Origin: Ashinkailepas kermadecensis
Lineage: Eukaryota; Arthropoda; Thecostraca; Neolepadidae
Direction: 5' to 3'
DNA: 64,000 nucleotides
Assembly: GCA_034440615.1 (NCBI GenBank)
Contig: JAOTOM010004325.1
Location: 201,377 to 265,376 of the forward strand
Below the pieces are notes generated by a model that did no database searches, was not told where the DNA came from, and saw only the letters and a program-made list of their open reading frames with translations. Each line of letters starts with the position of its first letter. Position 1 is the first letter of the stretch. Below are positions 10,930 through 21,200 of this stretch, in pieces. The position numbers were made by a program, and so were the translations under genes.

Positions 10930-11870
10930 ACGAGCACATTGTTAAGCTTTTCAGATGCTCGGTGTGTGAGGTGCCCGCTTACAAGACCAATATTTTCATA
11001 CGTTTTCCTGATCGCAGGGTATTGGAAGCTTCGCTATTCATGTCAACGGAGTAATTGGCACGAGCTACTACGCCCAGAAAGCCCTGAAAGTCCAGAAAGC
11101 TACTACGCAGGAGACCTGTTCCAACCGGGGAGGGTCGTGAATTGGTAGAAGAGTAAAGATGCATCCAGCAGGAGGCGGTAAATCGATTGACAATTTGACT
11201 GAATTGCATTTTTTCGTCATTTGTTTTTATTAGCGAAGATAATGAGGGTGTAAAGTATGACTGAGTTGAAGGGAATGGTTTAGACGGGTACTGTGAAACT
11301 TTAGATCGCTACCACATGTTCGGTTCAGGAAATATATAAAGTTGGTTGTGGATTCTAGTAGGTATCCACCACCACGTGTGCTGACAACTGTACCTGACGA
11401 GTTTGATCACGGCAATACATTTCCGCATCTTGTAACGAATTTATACAGCAAGTGTTACCATCCACCACCCTACATTAAAATTTTTGCGAAACCGCACAGA
11501 AATAGAGCTAGGTAATTGGAGAACAACACAAATAATGCTGAAGCTGTAGGTGACCAGTCCCAGAAACGTTCGCTTCAAACTTTTACGATCATATTCCACA
11601 GATTAGTGACATCGAGTGCCCATCGCTTTCAGAGGATATTTGGCCTGTTGCGTGCAGGCATGCCGTCCTCCAGTACGTGGCAGTATATGGCACACTATAA
11701 CTTGTGCTGGAAGACGACATGGACGGATGGGGGCTCTCCATCGCACCACGATGTGTCCTCCCCCCCCTCCCATCACACTACGGTGTATCGCCAATTACAC
11801 CCCGGCCACTCACCACACCACCACGTACCCCACAACATTACGATGTACCCCACAAGACCACGATGTATCC
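10930..11870. other. No gene seen
   Basis: Mixed sequence leading into the 21-bp array; 11755-11870 holds degenerate forerunners of that repeat (CCACACCACGATG-like). Confidence 0.5.
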
Positions 11871-11874
11871 CACC

Positions 11875-12385
11875 AGGCCACGATGTGCCCCACCACACCA
11901 CGACGCGTCCCCACCACACCACGACGCGTCCCCACCACACCACGACGCGTCCCCACCACACCACGACGCGTCCCCGCCACACCACGACGCGTCCCCACCA
12001 CACCACGACGCGTCCCCACCACACCACGACGCGTCCCCACCACACCACGACGCGTCCCCGCCATACCACGACGCCTCCCCACCAACCCACAACGGGTCCC
12101 CATCACACCACAACGCGTCCCCGCCACATCACGACGCCTCCCCACCACACCACGACGCGTCCCCACCACACCACGACGCGTCCCCACCACACCACGACGC
12201 GTCCCCACCACACCACGACGCGTCCCCGCCATACCACGACGCCTCCCCACCAACCCACAACGCGTCCCCACCACACCACAACGCGTCCCCGCCACATCAC
12301 GACGCGTCCCCACCACACCACGACGCGTCCCCACCACACCACGACGCGTCCCCACCACACCACGACGCGTCCCCACCACCCCACC
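11875..12385. repeat. 21-bp minisatellite with 168-bp higher-order period
   Basis: Unit CCCCACCACACCACGACGCGT, about 24 copies. A variant block (CCATACCACGACGCCTCCCC, then ACCAACCCACAAC) recurs at 12061 and 12229, exactly 168 bp (8 units) apart. The 21-bp length leaves several frames open on both strands, so the long His/Pro/Arg and Gly/Val/Trp ORFs here are artefacts. Confidence 0.96.
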
Positions 12386-12587
12386 TGGCCGACCAGGTGT
12401 CGACACGGTCGGGCCGGCTCTGTCGACACCACCAGTCGATGGCGAGTCGGCGGCCAGACCGGCGCGCCAGAGCCGGACGTGGCCCAGATGCGGGCGGCCC
12501 GCCTGCCGACAGCTGCCATCTTGACCTCTGATCCCACGTGGTCAGCGACCTCACGCGGTTGTCACCCTGGGACAACCGGAGACGGCG

Positions 12588-12894
12588 ATGGCGAAGCCCG
12601 GCGAGCAGGACGACTTCGAGATCATGAAGAATCGCTACCGCTCGTTCAACTCAACGCTGGCGCTGAGCGACGCTCTGGGACAGCTCGAGAGCGAGGTGTG
12701 CTCGCCCAGCGACCTGTGCGCAGCCTCCGGCGGGCTCACAGGTCACGCGCCACGCGCGCCGACACCGTGCCGGTGGCCGTGTGCTCCGCCCCCGGATGCA
12801 CCGCCTCCCGTCCGGCGAGTCCTCAGAGCCCACGGAGTCCGCGGAGTAGGCGCAGTTCCCAGGTGTCGAGGTCGTCGTCCCCGCACTCGGCCAG
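12588..12894 (+). CDS. Candidate first coding exon of a multi-exon gene (possible RGK-type GTPase N-terminus)
   Basis: ATG at 12588 (context GGCGATGG) is the first Met after an in-frame TGA at 12522. It opens a natural-looking peptide (MAKPGEQDDFEIMKNRYRSF, then NSTLALSDALGQLESEV), followed by a Pro/Arg-rich stretch. A donor-like CCAG/GTGAGC sits at 12894/12895, leaving one base over (phase 1), which matches the two-base start of the candidate exon at 18523. A competing reading of the second half, two bases displaced, gives SPQSPRSPRSRRSSQVSRSS, also protein-like; a one-base error or a different exon structure is possible. I do not recognise the N-terminal peptide. The link to RGK rests only on the exon at 21739. 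The 21-bp array ends about 200 bp upstream. Confidence 0.45.
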
Positions 12895-13087
12895 GTGAGC
12901 AGCCACCACAGTCGGATTGGACTGTGAGATTACCGAACAGTGCTTTGGGAATTTCCTGTGACGCCGACCTGAGGTCACGAAGGTCGTCTGGGGGATATCC
13001 GCCCACATTGGCTCCCACGGTGTCTCAGTTTGGCAGTGAGCTGCTGGCGGTGTGCTGTGCTGTGTGAACGAGTTGATTTGTCGAGCC
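12895..13087 (+). other. Start of proposed intron 1
   Basis: Non-coding after the GTGAGC donor, leading to a TIR element. Nothing else seen. Confidence 0.35.
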
Positions 13088-13663
13088 CAGTGGCGTAGCC
13101 CGGGGTGGGGGTTGAAGGGGGTGGCAGCCCCTAGAGGGTCGGAGGGGGCCCTCAAGGCGTAGGTGCAGGGGGTACGCAAGGGTCCATGTGCCGACGTGAA
13201 GGGCCCCGGGACCGACGAAAGGCGTGACGGGCTGACCGAAAAGGCCCCGGGACGATGAAGAAAGTCCAAAATCAACGGAGAGTGCCCTCGGGAAACGAGA
13301 GTGACCTCGGCTGGGTTAATGTGAAGGGCTTCTAGATCGACGGAGGGGGCGCCGAATCGTTGGAAGGACTCCCTGACTGACGGAGAGGGTCTCGAACCAA
13401 TTTGAAGGGCCCCTGGGCTGATGGTAGAGCTCAAACCGAAGAAAGGACCCCTGACCTGTTAGACAGGGCCAAATCGTTTCAGAAGGAGCCTCTGGCTTGC
13501 CGGAAAAGGTCCTGAATCGTCAAAGGGGGCCCCTGGGAAGATGGAGGGGGACCTAGTTACCGCAGAGGACATCGGACCGTCAAAAAGGGCCCTTTCTGTC
13601 CCTGTTTCATTGCATTTATTTGGGGTCGGGCCTCCCCTGAGGAAAATTATGGCTGCGCTACTG
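13088..13663 (+). mobile_element. Family F TIR element filled with a degenerate ~30-bp repeat
   Basis: Starts CAGTGGCGTAGCC and ends GGCTGCGCTACTG, near-perfect terminal inverted repeats like those of short non-autonomous DNA transposons. The inside is a degenerate repeat of about 25-30 bp built on GGGCCCCTGGG, CCGA and GAAAGG words. A related copy lies inverted at about 42896-43923; both begin with GGCAGCCCCTAGAGG just inside the CAGTGG end. No clear target-site duplication. Confidence 0.68.
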
Positions 13664-13800
13664 ATGGCCTCGCCTTATCATGAATACCCTCCCGATTAAT
13701 ATACGTCTGAGCGTAGCAGATAACAGAAAGACGCAATGGTGTACATAGCAATCGTATTTTTATCCAAGGTAATAATAGTCATGCCTTCAGTGGAGATATG

Positions 13801-13924
13801 TTAATCTCCCTTTGTTTTCCGTAATAGGTTTTCTGTTGATGGCTGTTGTCGGCAGTCAAACGGTTTGATTTTTCTGTCTTTACTAGACTGTTGTACCTTG
13901 ATTGTGCGTCTCGCATTACTCACG
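13801..13924. other. Short spacer, nothing assigned
   Basis: AT-rich, no feature beyond its place between two family F elements. Confidence 0.4.
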
Positions 13925-14082
13925 CAAAACCGGAGTATATATATATATATAAACATAGGGGCACTTTTAAAATACCGTAAGCGAAATCCGAGGAGTTTCG
14001 GAAAGAAATGAGTGGGGACCCTATATAGGTAGAAGGCTCTCTTCAGATGTTCATCTTCGGGGACCAAATCCTGGCTACGCCA
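13925..14082 (-). mobile_element. Family F short TIR element (second subfamily), copy 1
   Basis: On the minus strand it starts GGCGTAGCCAGGATTTGGTC and contains GAACATCTGAAGAG, then a TA run. The element at 51567 matches in this order, including the TA run. One end seems truncated (CCACTG is missing). Confidence 0.62.
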
Positions 14083-14099
14083 GGATCAAATGGGAAACA

Positions 14100-14470
14100 A
14101 ATCGCTGATCTGTTTCCCTCTGTCTCGAGTTCAGTCCGAATATGCTAGCCCAATAGGGCTTAGAAACAAAGACAGTTTTCATCGGCTGTTGGGAGTAAGG
14201 CAGAAGAGAAATTCTGAGTTTCGAACTGGGAAGGAGATCCGCCGCTTTTAGTGTCATATTTACGAACTTCCATCACAATATTTCTCCTAAATCGCACTAA
14301 ATATTTATTCAAAGAAAGAGGTTTGTGTCGGAATCTCCACGCGCGGGCAGCCTATCACACGTCCAGCACCACACTTGTCTCGCGCCACTGGTCATCCGTC
14401 CCGGGTGGCCAACAGTTAGCACGCTGGATTTGTTTCCCTCTGTCTGGAGTTCAGTCCGAATACGCGATAG
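14100..14470. repeat. Two copies of a ~45-bp block, possible tRNA-like SINE remnant
   Basis: TGTTTCCCTCTGTCT.GAGTTC followed by AGTCCGAATA occurs at about 14112-14144 and 14428-14462. The second copy is preceded by GGGTGGCCAACAGTTAGCAC, which resembles a tRNA A-box region, and GAGTTCAGTCC vaguely resembles a B box. Weak. Confidence 0.3.
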
Positions 14471-15017
14471 TGCTTTGTATTTTTTATTTGTGTCTTTAGT
14501 AATAAACTTTGGTCAATGCTCTTGATAATGCACTTACAATGGGATTTTTCCCTCCACTTTGAATTCAGTTCTACATTCGTAACATTATCGCCTTAAGGCC
14601 AAATACTTCAGCTTTCAAGATTCTCGAATATGTTAACGTATTCGAGACAGTTTTTGACGGCTGCGAAATGGCGCGTTCCACTTGGTCTTATTATGCATGA
14701 TCTCGAGATACCAGAGGCGGGATTTTGAGGCGCCCACAGGGTCAAGGTCAAGACGAGAAATAACCGAGAAGGCGAAAATGTAAGGAGAGTAACAATTCTT
14801 ACTTGATGTCACCTCGGCAGTGTTTGCCTGAAGTGGATTGTGCAATGTTGGGAAGGTCAGTTTGCTGCTCGAAGCCAGCACTAGGGCCTCAGATTTCAAC
14901 GCACTATTTTTATCCCATCGCTGAAATCGCGTCTATACGTTTTTCTAACGTTCTTTTTGACCTGGCAATCTCGAGAATTTGTTCTCAGCACAACAATCCG
15001 AGAAAAACGGACCCTCC
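14471..15017. other. No gene seen
   Basis: Nothing beyond chance ORFs. Confidence 0.5.
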
Positions 15018-15112
15018 GAATTGTGTCCGGCAATTGTGTCCGACAATTGTGTCCGGCAATTGTGTCCGACAATTGTGTCCGACAATTGTGTCCGGCAATT
15101 GTGTCCGGCAAT
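15018..15112. repeat. 13-bp minisatellite, about 7 copies
   Basis: Unit AATTGTGTCCGAC alternating with AATTGTGTCCGGC. Confidence 0.95.
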
Positions 15113-15885
15113 GCGATGTCAGCTGGGCTGGCAAACGCCTTAATCTCGTCGATCAAAATACCTTTTCACTGGCGCTGTATTAAGAAAATGCAAAAGAAAA
15201 TGATGCCAGAAGAACGCTTACATCACCACCATTCTCACCTTCTCCAAGTCTTGCATCTCACATGTCTGGGTTAAACAGGAGGGATGAGAGCGCACAGGCG
15301 GTACAGATCGCATTTAACTGTCAACACCACCACAATTTGACCTTTACTATTCCAGCTTCGGGAACACGGCGGCTAAGCTGGTCGCTGGCCTTGCGGGAGC
15401 GGGAACGGGGAGGCGGTTCTGCCACGACCAAGTGACCCAGTGATCTATTGAGGACAAGAAAATTGATCGTGAGAAACGTGCAAGTGAATCGTATTCCAGC
15501 TAGGTAGAGTTTCTGCGAAAATCTGTCAATCTAATCTGGGATGAGCGCGACAAAAACTATTGGCAATTCGGACAGGTTGCAGTGGCTGTTGCTTCCAGCT
15601 ACAACGGAGCTGTGATCCAAACATTGACTCCGCTTGGATGGCAGACCGGACCATAAACCGTTTGTATCGCCGATCTCCAGTTCAAGATAGACCCAAATGT
15701 TAATTTCATCCAATTCAATGTTCACTTACAAAGATTATAGTGCAGCATTTGTTGCATTCCATAACACATTGCACAATTAGTACCAGAGCCTGTATGGCTT
15801 TGCAGCAAAGTAATGCAACGCATATCTGTCCGAGCTTGGAATGCTCCACAACAAGCGGACGCTTGGCTATTTACAAATCAGTGCG
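15113..15885. other. No gene seen
   Basis: Unassigned sequence with short ORFs only. Confidence 0.5.
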
Positions 15886-15940
15886 ACACGACACTGTCGA
15901 CACGACACTGTCGACACGACACTGTCGGCACGACACTGAG
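15886..15940. repeat. 14-bp minisatellite, 4 copies
   Basis: Unit ACACGACACTGTCG, the last copy with GGCACG. Confidence 0.93.
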
Positions 15941-16007
15941 AGAGGGAGCAGCCAGCGATCCCGTCCGGTCCGGGTTTCTCCGTGTATTGACACATTCACT
16001 GCCGGGT

Positions 16008-16172
16008 ACTGGCTCACCAGGTCGGCAGGGATTGTGCTCTTCTGGCAAATGAGGTGCGCGATGTCGACCGCCGTGAGCTCGGACACCCAAACTCTGACAG
16101 TGGTTCGGCCGACTTGGTTGGCGATTTGCATTTTGGCCATTTGCATATGATTTGAATGCAGTTTCCCACTGC
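16008..16172 (-). CDS. Candidate exon, minus strand, unidentified
   Basis: On the minus strand an acceptor-like CATCTGCAG precedes 16172 and a donor-like CTG/GTGAGC follows 16008. The frame between reads GKLHSNHMQMAKMQIANQVG then RTTVRVWVSELTAVDIAHLI, with ordinary amino-acid composition and no repeats. The TVRVWVSELTAVDIAHLIC part recalls a ubiquitin-like or Ras-association fold start, but this is a loose impression. If real, it belongs to a different gene from the plus-strand exons. Confidence 0.3.
16124..16146. promoter_or_regulatory. Paired octamer motifs ATTTGCAT
   Basis: Two exact ATTTGCAT octamers at 16124-16131 and 16139-16146, 15 bp apart, same orientation. The octamer is the known POU-factor site. 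They lie inside the candidate minus-strand exon, so this may be coding coincidence. Confidence 0.25.
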
Positions 16173-17499
16173 AGATGTGCACTCCATTAGTCTGAAGTCG
16201 TCTTGAATAGTACGGTGGTGGCATTTGAGAAAGAAAGCCAGGGAAATGGCCTTGCCGAGCTAAGGTATTCGATTCCTGATTACAAGAGTGGGATGAATTG
16301 TTGTATTGTATCGTTGTACTGTATTGTTGTACTGTATCCACATTTTCAGTAGCTGATTATGCATAGTTTTTGCATATTTTGTAAAAATGTTAGCTCCAGG
16401 TTGTCAAAGATAATTCCTGGAACGGGCCAAAGGGAGTGATGTTCAAAAATATTAACAGCACCGGCAATCAGAGCGGTCGCAGCACATAGCCACCAAACTC
16501 AGAGCAGTTGCTGTCCTTTCATCAAGACGAACAGACGCTTATCTGGAAATGTCCAAGGTCAAGGTTACTGATCTGAGGTCAGGTCAATTTCCGCATGTTT
16601 TCCGTATTCAATGAGATAAATCGATTTGGGGGCAATTTATCACGCGAATAATGATACGGAGCATGAAATGAGCATGCACACAAAGAGTGTGCATGCCATC
16701 GTGAGCCATAGGCTGATAATCGAACTAGACTTTACAGCCGCTCTCTGAGATGGACAGAGCCTCTTCAGCTCCGTTGATCCAGCGCAGGCGTGATCGCCGG
16801 TGGTGGGAATTACATACTACATGGCGCCTGTGCGGCCATTCCAGTGTCGGCAATCCTTCAACTGGAAAATTGGCTACGTCACCACGCTCGCCATGGAGAT
16901 CCTGGTCCTGTACCGAAGTGCTCCGGATGGACTCATCAATAGCGCTAGCCTCTGGTAGCGCATGCGGCAGATTTGCTCCATTTTTCCCCCATCAGTTATG
17001 GCAAGTACTGACGTTTGCAGATCCTTGCTACCTGAACATGGACAGCCTTGCTAGCCGTGGTGAAATTGACTGTCATTCGGAAGCATGTGGTGATAGCGTA
17101 GCGTCGACGATGTGCAACCAACGCTCTCTGGTGCTGTAAAAACAGCCAATTCAGCTCGATTCTATCAGCGAGGAACCACATGGGTGCTTGAAGGTGACTC
17201 CATGCTTCGTACTTCAAGGATGAATTCATAGGGGGTGCCGATCCATATACCCATGTTGATTTCTGTGGTTCAGCATGCGCACGCATTTAGGGGACCCAAG
17301 CACTCTGAATAGAATGCATAAACTCGATGGATATAATATAATACAAGCATTGAACAGTGTTCAATGTACATCATTCTGGATACTTAGCAATGCGAACTTT
17401 CCTCCGGTTTGTACTATGGAACGTAATACGCAACACTAACATCATTGGTAATTGCGTATTTGGATTGTTGACAAATATCGGTGGTGAGAAGTGGCCAGT
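16173..17499. other. No gene confirmed
   Basis: A 129-codon plus-strand frame at 16750-17139 and a minus-strand frame in the same place show no family signature. A small TTGTACTGTATTG-like duplication lies at 16295-16340. Confidence 0.4.
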
Positions 17500-17645
17500 G
17501 GTGAGAGGGTAAGTAACCCCTCAATGTTGGCTTTGCATCCAATATTTTCAACTTTGAACATGGACCCTACGGAGTGTGCCCCGATCCACTTGAACGCGCC
17601 CATTGCCTTCATGAATTATGAAGTTCGTCCCTCGCGATAATTTTC
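17500..17645 (+). repeat. Family A dispersed repeat, copy 4
   Basis: Carries CCCCTCAATGTTGGC, ACATGGACCCTACGGAGTGT and ATTGCCTTCATGAATTATG, ending GATAATTTTCATAA. The 23-bp array starts about ten bases later. Confidence 0.78.
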
Positions 17646-17652
17646 ATAATTC

Positions 17653-18505
17653 AACGCCCGTGTAAGTGACCGTGTAACGCCCGTGTAAGTGACCGTGTAA
17701 CGCCCGTGTAAGTGACCGTGTAACGCCCGTGTAAGTGACCGTGTAACGCCCGTGTAAGTGAGCGTGTAACGCCCGTGTAAGTGAGCGTGTAACGCCCGTG
17801 TAAGTGAGCGTGTAACGCCCGTGTAAGTGAGCGTGTAACGCCCGTGTAAGTGACCGTGTAACGTCCGTGTAAGTGACCGTGTAACGCCCGTGTAAGTGAG
17901 CGTGTAACGCCCGTGTAAGTGAGCGTGTAACGCCCGTGTAAGTGACCGTGTAACGCTCGTGTAAGTGAGCGTGTAACGCCCGTGTAAGTGAGCGTGTGAC
18001 GCCCGTGTAAGTGAGCGTGTCACGCCCGTGTAAGTGAGCGTGTAACGCCCGTGTAAGTGACCGTGTAACGCCCGTGTAAGTGAGCGTGTAACGCCCGTGT
18101 AAGTGAGCGTGTGACGCCCGTGTAAGTGAGCGTGTAACGCCCGTGTAAGTGAGCGTGTGACGCCCGTGTAAGTGAGCGTGTCACGCCCGTGTAAGTGAGC
18201 TGTAACGCCCGTGTAAGTGAGCGTGTCACGCCCGTGTAAGTGACCGTGTAACGCCCGTGTAAGTGAGCGTGTAACGCCCGTGTAAGTGAGCGTGTAACGC
18301 CCGTGTAAGTGACCGTGTAACGCCCGTGTAAGTGAGCGTGTAACGCCCGTGTAAGTGAGCGTGTAACGCCCGTGTAAGTGAGCGTGTAACGCCCGTGTAA
18401 GTGACCGTGTAACGCCCGTGTAAGTGAGCGTGCAACGCCCGTGTAAGTGAGCGTGTAACGCCCGTGTAAGTGAGCGTGTGACGCCCGTGTAAGTGAGCGT
18501 GTCAC
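17653..18505 (+). repeat. 23-bp minisatellite, about 37 copies, each with a GTAAGTGA core
   Basis: Unit ACGCCCGTGTAAGTGAGCGT followed by GTA; main variants are GAGC/GACC and GTAAC/GTGAC/GTCAC. Every unit contains GTAAGTGA, identical to a strong 5' splice-site core, in the same strand as the candidate exons. One copy near 18200 lacks a CG. Because 23 is not a multiple of three, the minus-strand ORFs cycle through all frames with a 23-residue peptide period. Confidence 0.97.
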
Positions 18506-18522
18506 GCGTGTGCCGCAGTCAG

Positions 18523-18652
18523 TTCCGCGGCGGAAGCCTGGCGTACCTGGCGTGGCGACGCACAAGCCGAGACTCGGAGCGGGCACAGTCGTCTCTTCTC
18601 CGCTGCGCCCGTGTCCGCAGCAGAAGGACGTCAAACTTCCTCGAGCTGCCAG
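18523..18652 (+). CDS. Candidate internal exon 2 of the multi-exon gene
   Basis: The island lies 17 bp after the 23-bp array. Acceptor candidates are CCGCAG (ending 18518) and CAGTCAG (ending 18522); the donor is GCCAG/GTGGGC at 18652/18653. With the second acceptor the exon has two leading bases, 42 codons and two trailing bases, which fits phase 1 from the exon at 12588 and phase 2 into the exon at 21739. The frame reads PRRKPGVPGVATHKPRLGAG then TVVSSPLRPCPQQKDVKL, low in complexity but repeat-free. No named domain; disordered linker by composition. Confidence 0.42.
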
Positions 18653-18864
18653 GTGGGCGGCCACCACCCCGCGCGTCGCCTTCTGACAAGCTGCAGCGCG
18701 CCCATTTGCTCCTCCACCCATGCCATGCTCACGCGGGACGTAACGACTGGACGCATGTCTTCTTCGGCATGCAGTGCCGTTCGCGATCTTGCATCCTCGG
18801 CGATATTAGTGCGGTGCTGCGACCCAGCTGATTATACCATCCATCTACTGTTCTGGTCAGGTCA

Positions 18865-18916
18865 CTACTACTACTACTACTACTGTTCCCCGGGAATGTG
18901 TGTGTGCGTGCGTGTG

Positions 18917-18951
<35 letters not shown>

Positions 18952-18957
18952 CTGTGT
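18865..18957. repeat. Microsatellites (CTA)n and (GT)n
   Basis: A CTA run at about 18867-18890, then a GT-rich tract at 18898-18957 with a short TA interruption. Confidence 0.97.
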
Positions 18958-19552
18958 GTGCACGTGCATGTGCATGTAGTTCACCATGGCCATGACTATG
19001 ACTATGACTTGACGAATGCACTCTAATCTGCTTGCCCTTTGTTCAATAATGAAGTCGTCAGAGCCAATCCAGTTGGGTGCGTTTTGTGTATGACGTCTAA
19101 TGATAGCACAGGTCCTTTATTAGCGCCAACTGTTAGCTGCGTGTTGTGCGATGCTTAAATTGGAACCTTCTAGAAGTGGTCAGCGTCCAATTAGAGACCA
19201 CATGCGATTCTTGGTTCCAATGGAGAGGTACACTGATGCCGTTAATTCGCAGTAACCTACTCCGGTCTGAAGTGACATGTGTAACATGGAGTGACTTTAT
19301 TTACCTTGAATTATGCTGTAGCATCATTTGTGCGCTTCATCGCAGACCAGTTATAGTAAGCTGGCTCGAAACTCCCGCCCAGTCTTGCTGGAAGTCGGCC
19401 ATAGGCAATAGTACGCCGGACGACCGGTAGAGGCGCCTCGGTCGTAGTTGCCGCGTCGAAGCAATATGTAATTGGAAGTCGGTGATAATTTGCACTCAAT
19501 AAAAGCTCAAAGGGTGTTCCATGCCATTTTGTGAGCATTTGTTTGCATGTTG
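18958..19552. other. No gene seen
   Basis: Unassigned intron-like sequence. Confidence 0.5.
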
Positions 19553-19735
19553 TGCCATTGTGGGCGGAATTGGCTAGGCTCAGAGATCCAGGCACGTTAT
19601 GGACTCACGTCATGACATGGATCATCAGGAAGCCATCATGTTGCGTCATTGTGGGTGGTATTGACTAGGTTCGGAGAGCCAGGCACGACGTGGACTCAGG
19701 TTATGGTATGGGTCATCAGGAAGCCATCATGCTAT
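19553..19735. repeat. Two-copy tandem duplication, about 90 bp
   Basis: CATTGTGGGCGG...CCAGGCACG...ATCATCAGGAAGCCATCATG repeats once with moderate divergence. Confidence 0.85.
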
Positions 19736-19939
19736 ATATTACCATAATACCCGTCATATAATTGTAAGGACGTGGGAGCCAGGGATCTCAATACCACCCA
19801 CCCCTGCCCATGTACTTTATCATTGGACCTATGCACAAAATGGCGGTGCCCCCTCCCCCCACACACTTTTCACCAACGTCCCTACTCGTCTGATGTAGGT
19901 ATGTACCAGCAGATAGTTGATGCGCCTAAGTACCAAAAC

Positions 19940-20195
19940 AAAACCGTCATATATCTCATTAAGAAAATCGCAAAATTACGGCAAGGTGATCTGACCAGTG
20001 ACCTTTACCATACCAACGTTTATATGCGTTCAAAATAATGGTGGGTACTATGACGTAGAACCAAACTTAACCGTCATATATCTCATTAAGAAAATCGCAA
20101 AATTACGGCAAGGTGATCTGACCAGTGACCTTTACCATACCAACGTTTATATGCGTTCAAAATAATGGTGGGTACTATGACGTAGAACCAAACTT
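19940..20195. repeat. Two-copy tandem duplication, 127 bp, nearly identical
   Basis: CCGTCATATATCTCATTAAG starts at 19944 and 20071; the copies are almost identical through CGTAGAACCAAACTTA, so the event is recent or an assembly artefact. Confidence 0.94.
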
Positions 20196-20299
20196 ACAAG
20201 TTCCATAACAAATCTTCTCCGTCCCAAACGTGTTATAAGTAAAATATTTCGCAAGGTAGCTCTGATTGGTTTCACTCAGCCTAGGCCAATGAGTGTGAT

Positions 20300-21200
20300 T
20301 GTGTGTGTGTGTGTGGGGGGGGGGGGGGGAGGGGACTTTGCCGAAGACCAAGGTGGATTGGACGACGGATTTTATCGGGACAGTTTCTAATTTTTCCCAT
20401 TGATATGGAGCCTTAGACATTGGTGCAGCCAGCATTTTCCTACGCGGCGACCTTCCGAAAATCAAATGTTATGCAGTGTAAAGCAGTATATTCGACGTTT
20501 TTGTATGGGATGAACATGCAAGATGTTTGAAAGAGGTTAGGGGAGGGGGCGGGGGCGGTACTTTGCAGTCACGAGCGAACCGGAATTTTACAATCAGGGA
20601 AGGAGTAATTATCTCTGGGCCCATGCTCAATGTTCCAACGCCCTCTCCCCCCCCCAAAAAAAAACCTTTTCGACACCATGGGCATTCCGACGCTTGAAAC
20701 AGTGTGGGCAAATCCAAGATATATATGAGAGAGGAGGTGCAGTGCGGAAATTCCCAGGACCAAAATGCTTCAGATTATTGCAAATTCATGAGCTACTTAA
20801 CTTGGACTTTGTTATTCTTGTAAAGAATTTGGCCTGGCGGTAAAATTTCATGATGGTGCTGAAATTGAGAGGAACCCCAGATTAGTCTTACCCTTAGTCA
20901 TGACTCAACACTTCTTACGTCGTGAAATAATACATTGGATAGTCGAATGACTGTTCGGGTGCGGTTGGCGGCTCTGGGCTGCTATGTCGGTGACTGTTGG
21001 GGTGCGGTTGGCGGCTCTGGGCTGCTATGTCGGTGCGCTCAATCTGATGTTGAGCCCTTATGTTATTGTTGGGCGTTTCATGTCATTGAAGGCATGCCAG
21101 CCCACCCGCTGTGGTCAGTGGGGGAGGGGGAACCTGCGTGACTGTGAACATGACTCTGTGTGACGCGTTCGCCACATACGGCACGGTGGCGGTGCCGTGG
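20300..21200 (+). repeat. Family D element, copy 1
   Basis: Aligns collinearly with 45560-46450: GAAGACCAAGGTGGAT, GCGAACCGGAATTTTA, GAGCTACTTAACTTGGA, TAAAATTTCATGATGGTGCT and GGCTCTGGGCTGCT blocks occur in the same order. It carries G-rich runs (20317-20336) and a local 43-bp tandem duplication at about 20945-21030. A short frame (20950-21141, MTVRVRLAALGCYVG... CWAFHVIEGMPAH) lines up with a frame in the other copy. Confidence 0.75.

Noticed and set aside
11516..12898. A 460-codon plus-strand frame
   Set aside because: Most of it is the 21-bp repeat, whose length keeps frames open. Only the short exon-like part from 12588 is considered, in another frame.
17616..18721. Long minus-strand His/Arg/Thr-rich frames
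   Set aside because: 23-residue peptide period equals the 23-bp unit read through three frames; no independent coding signal.
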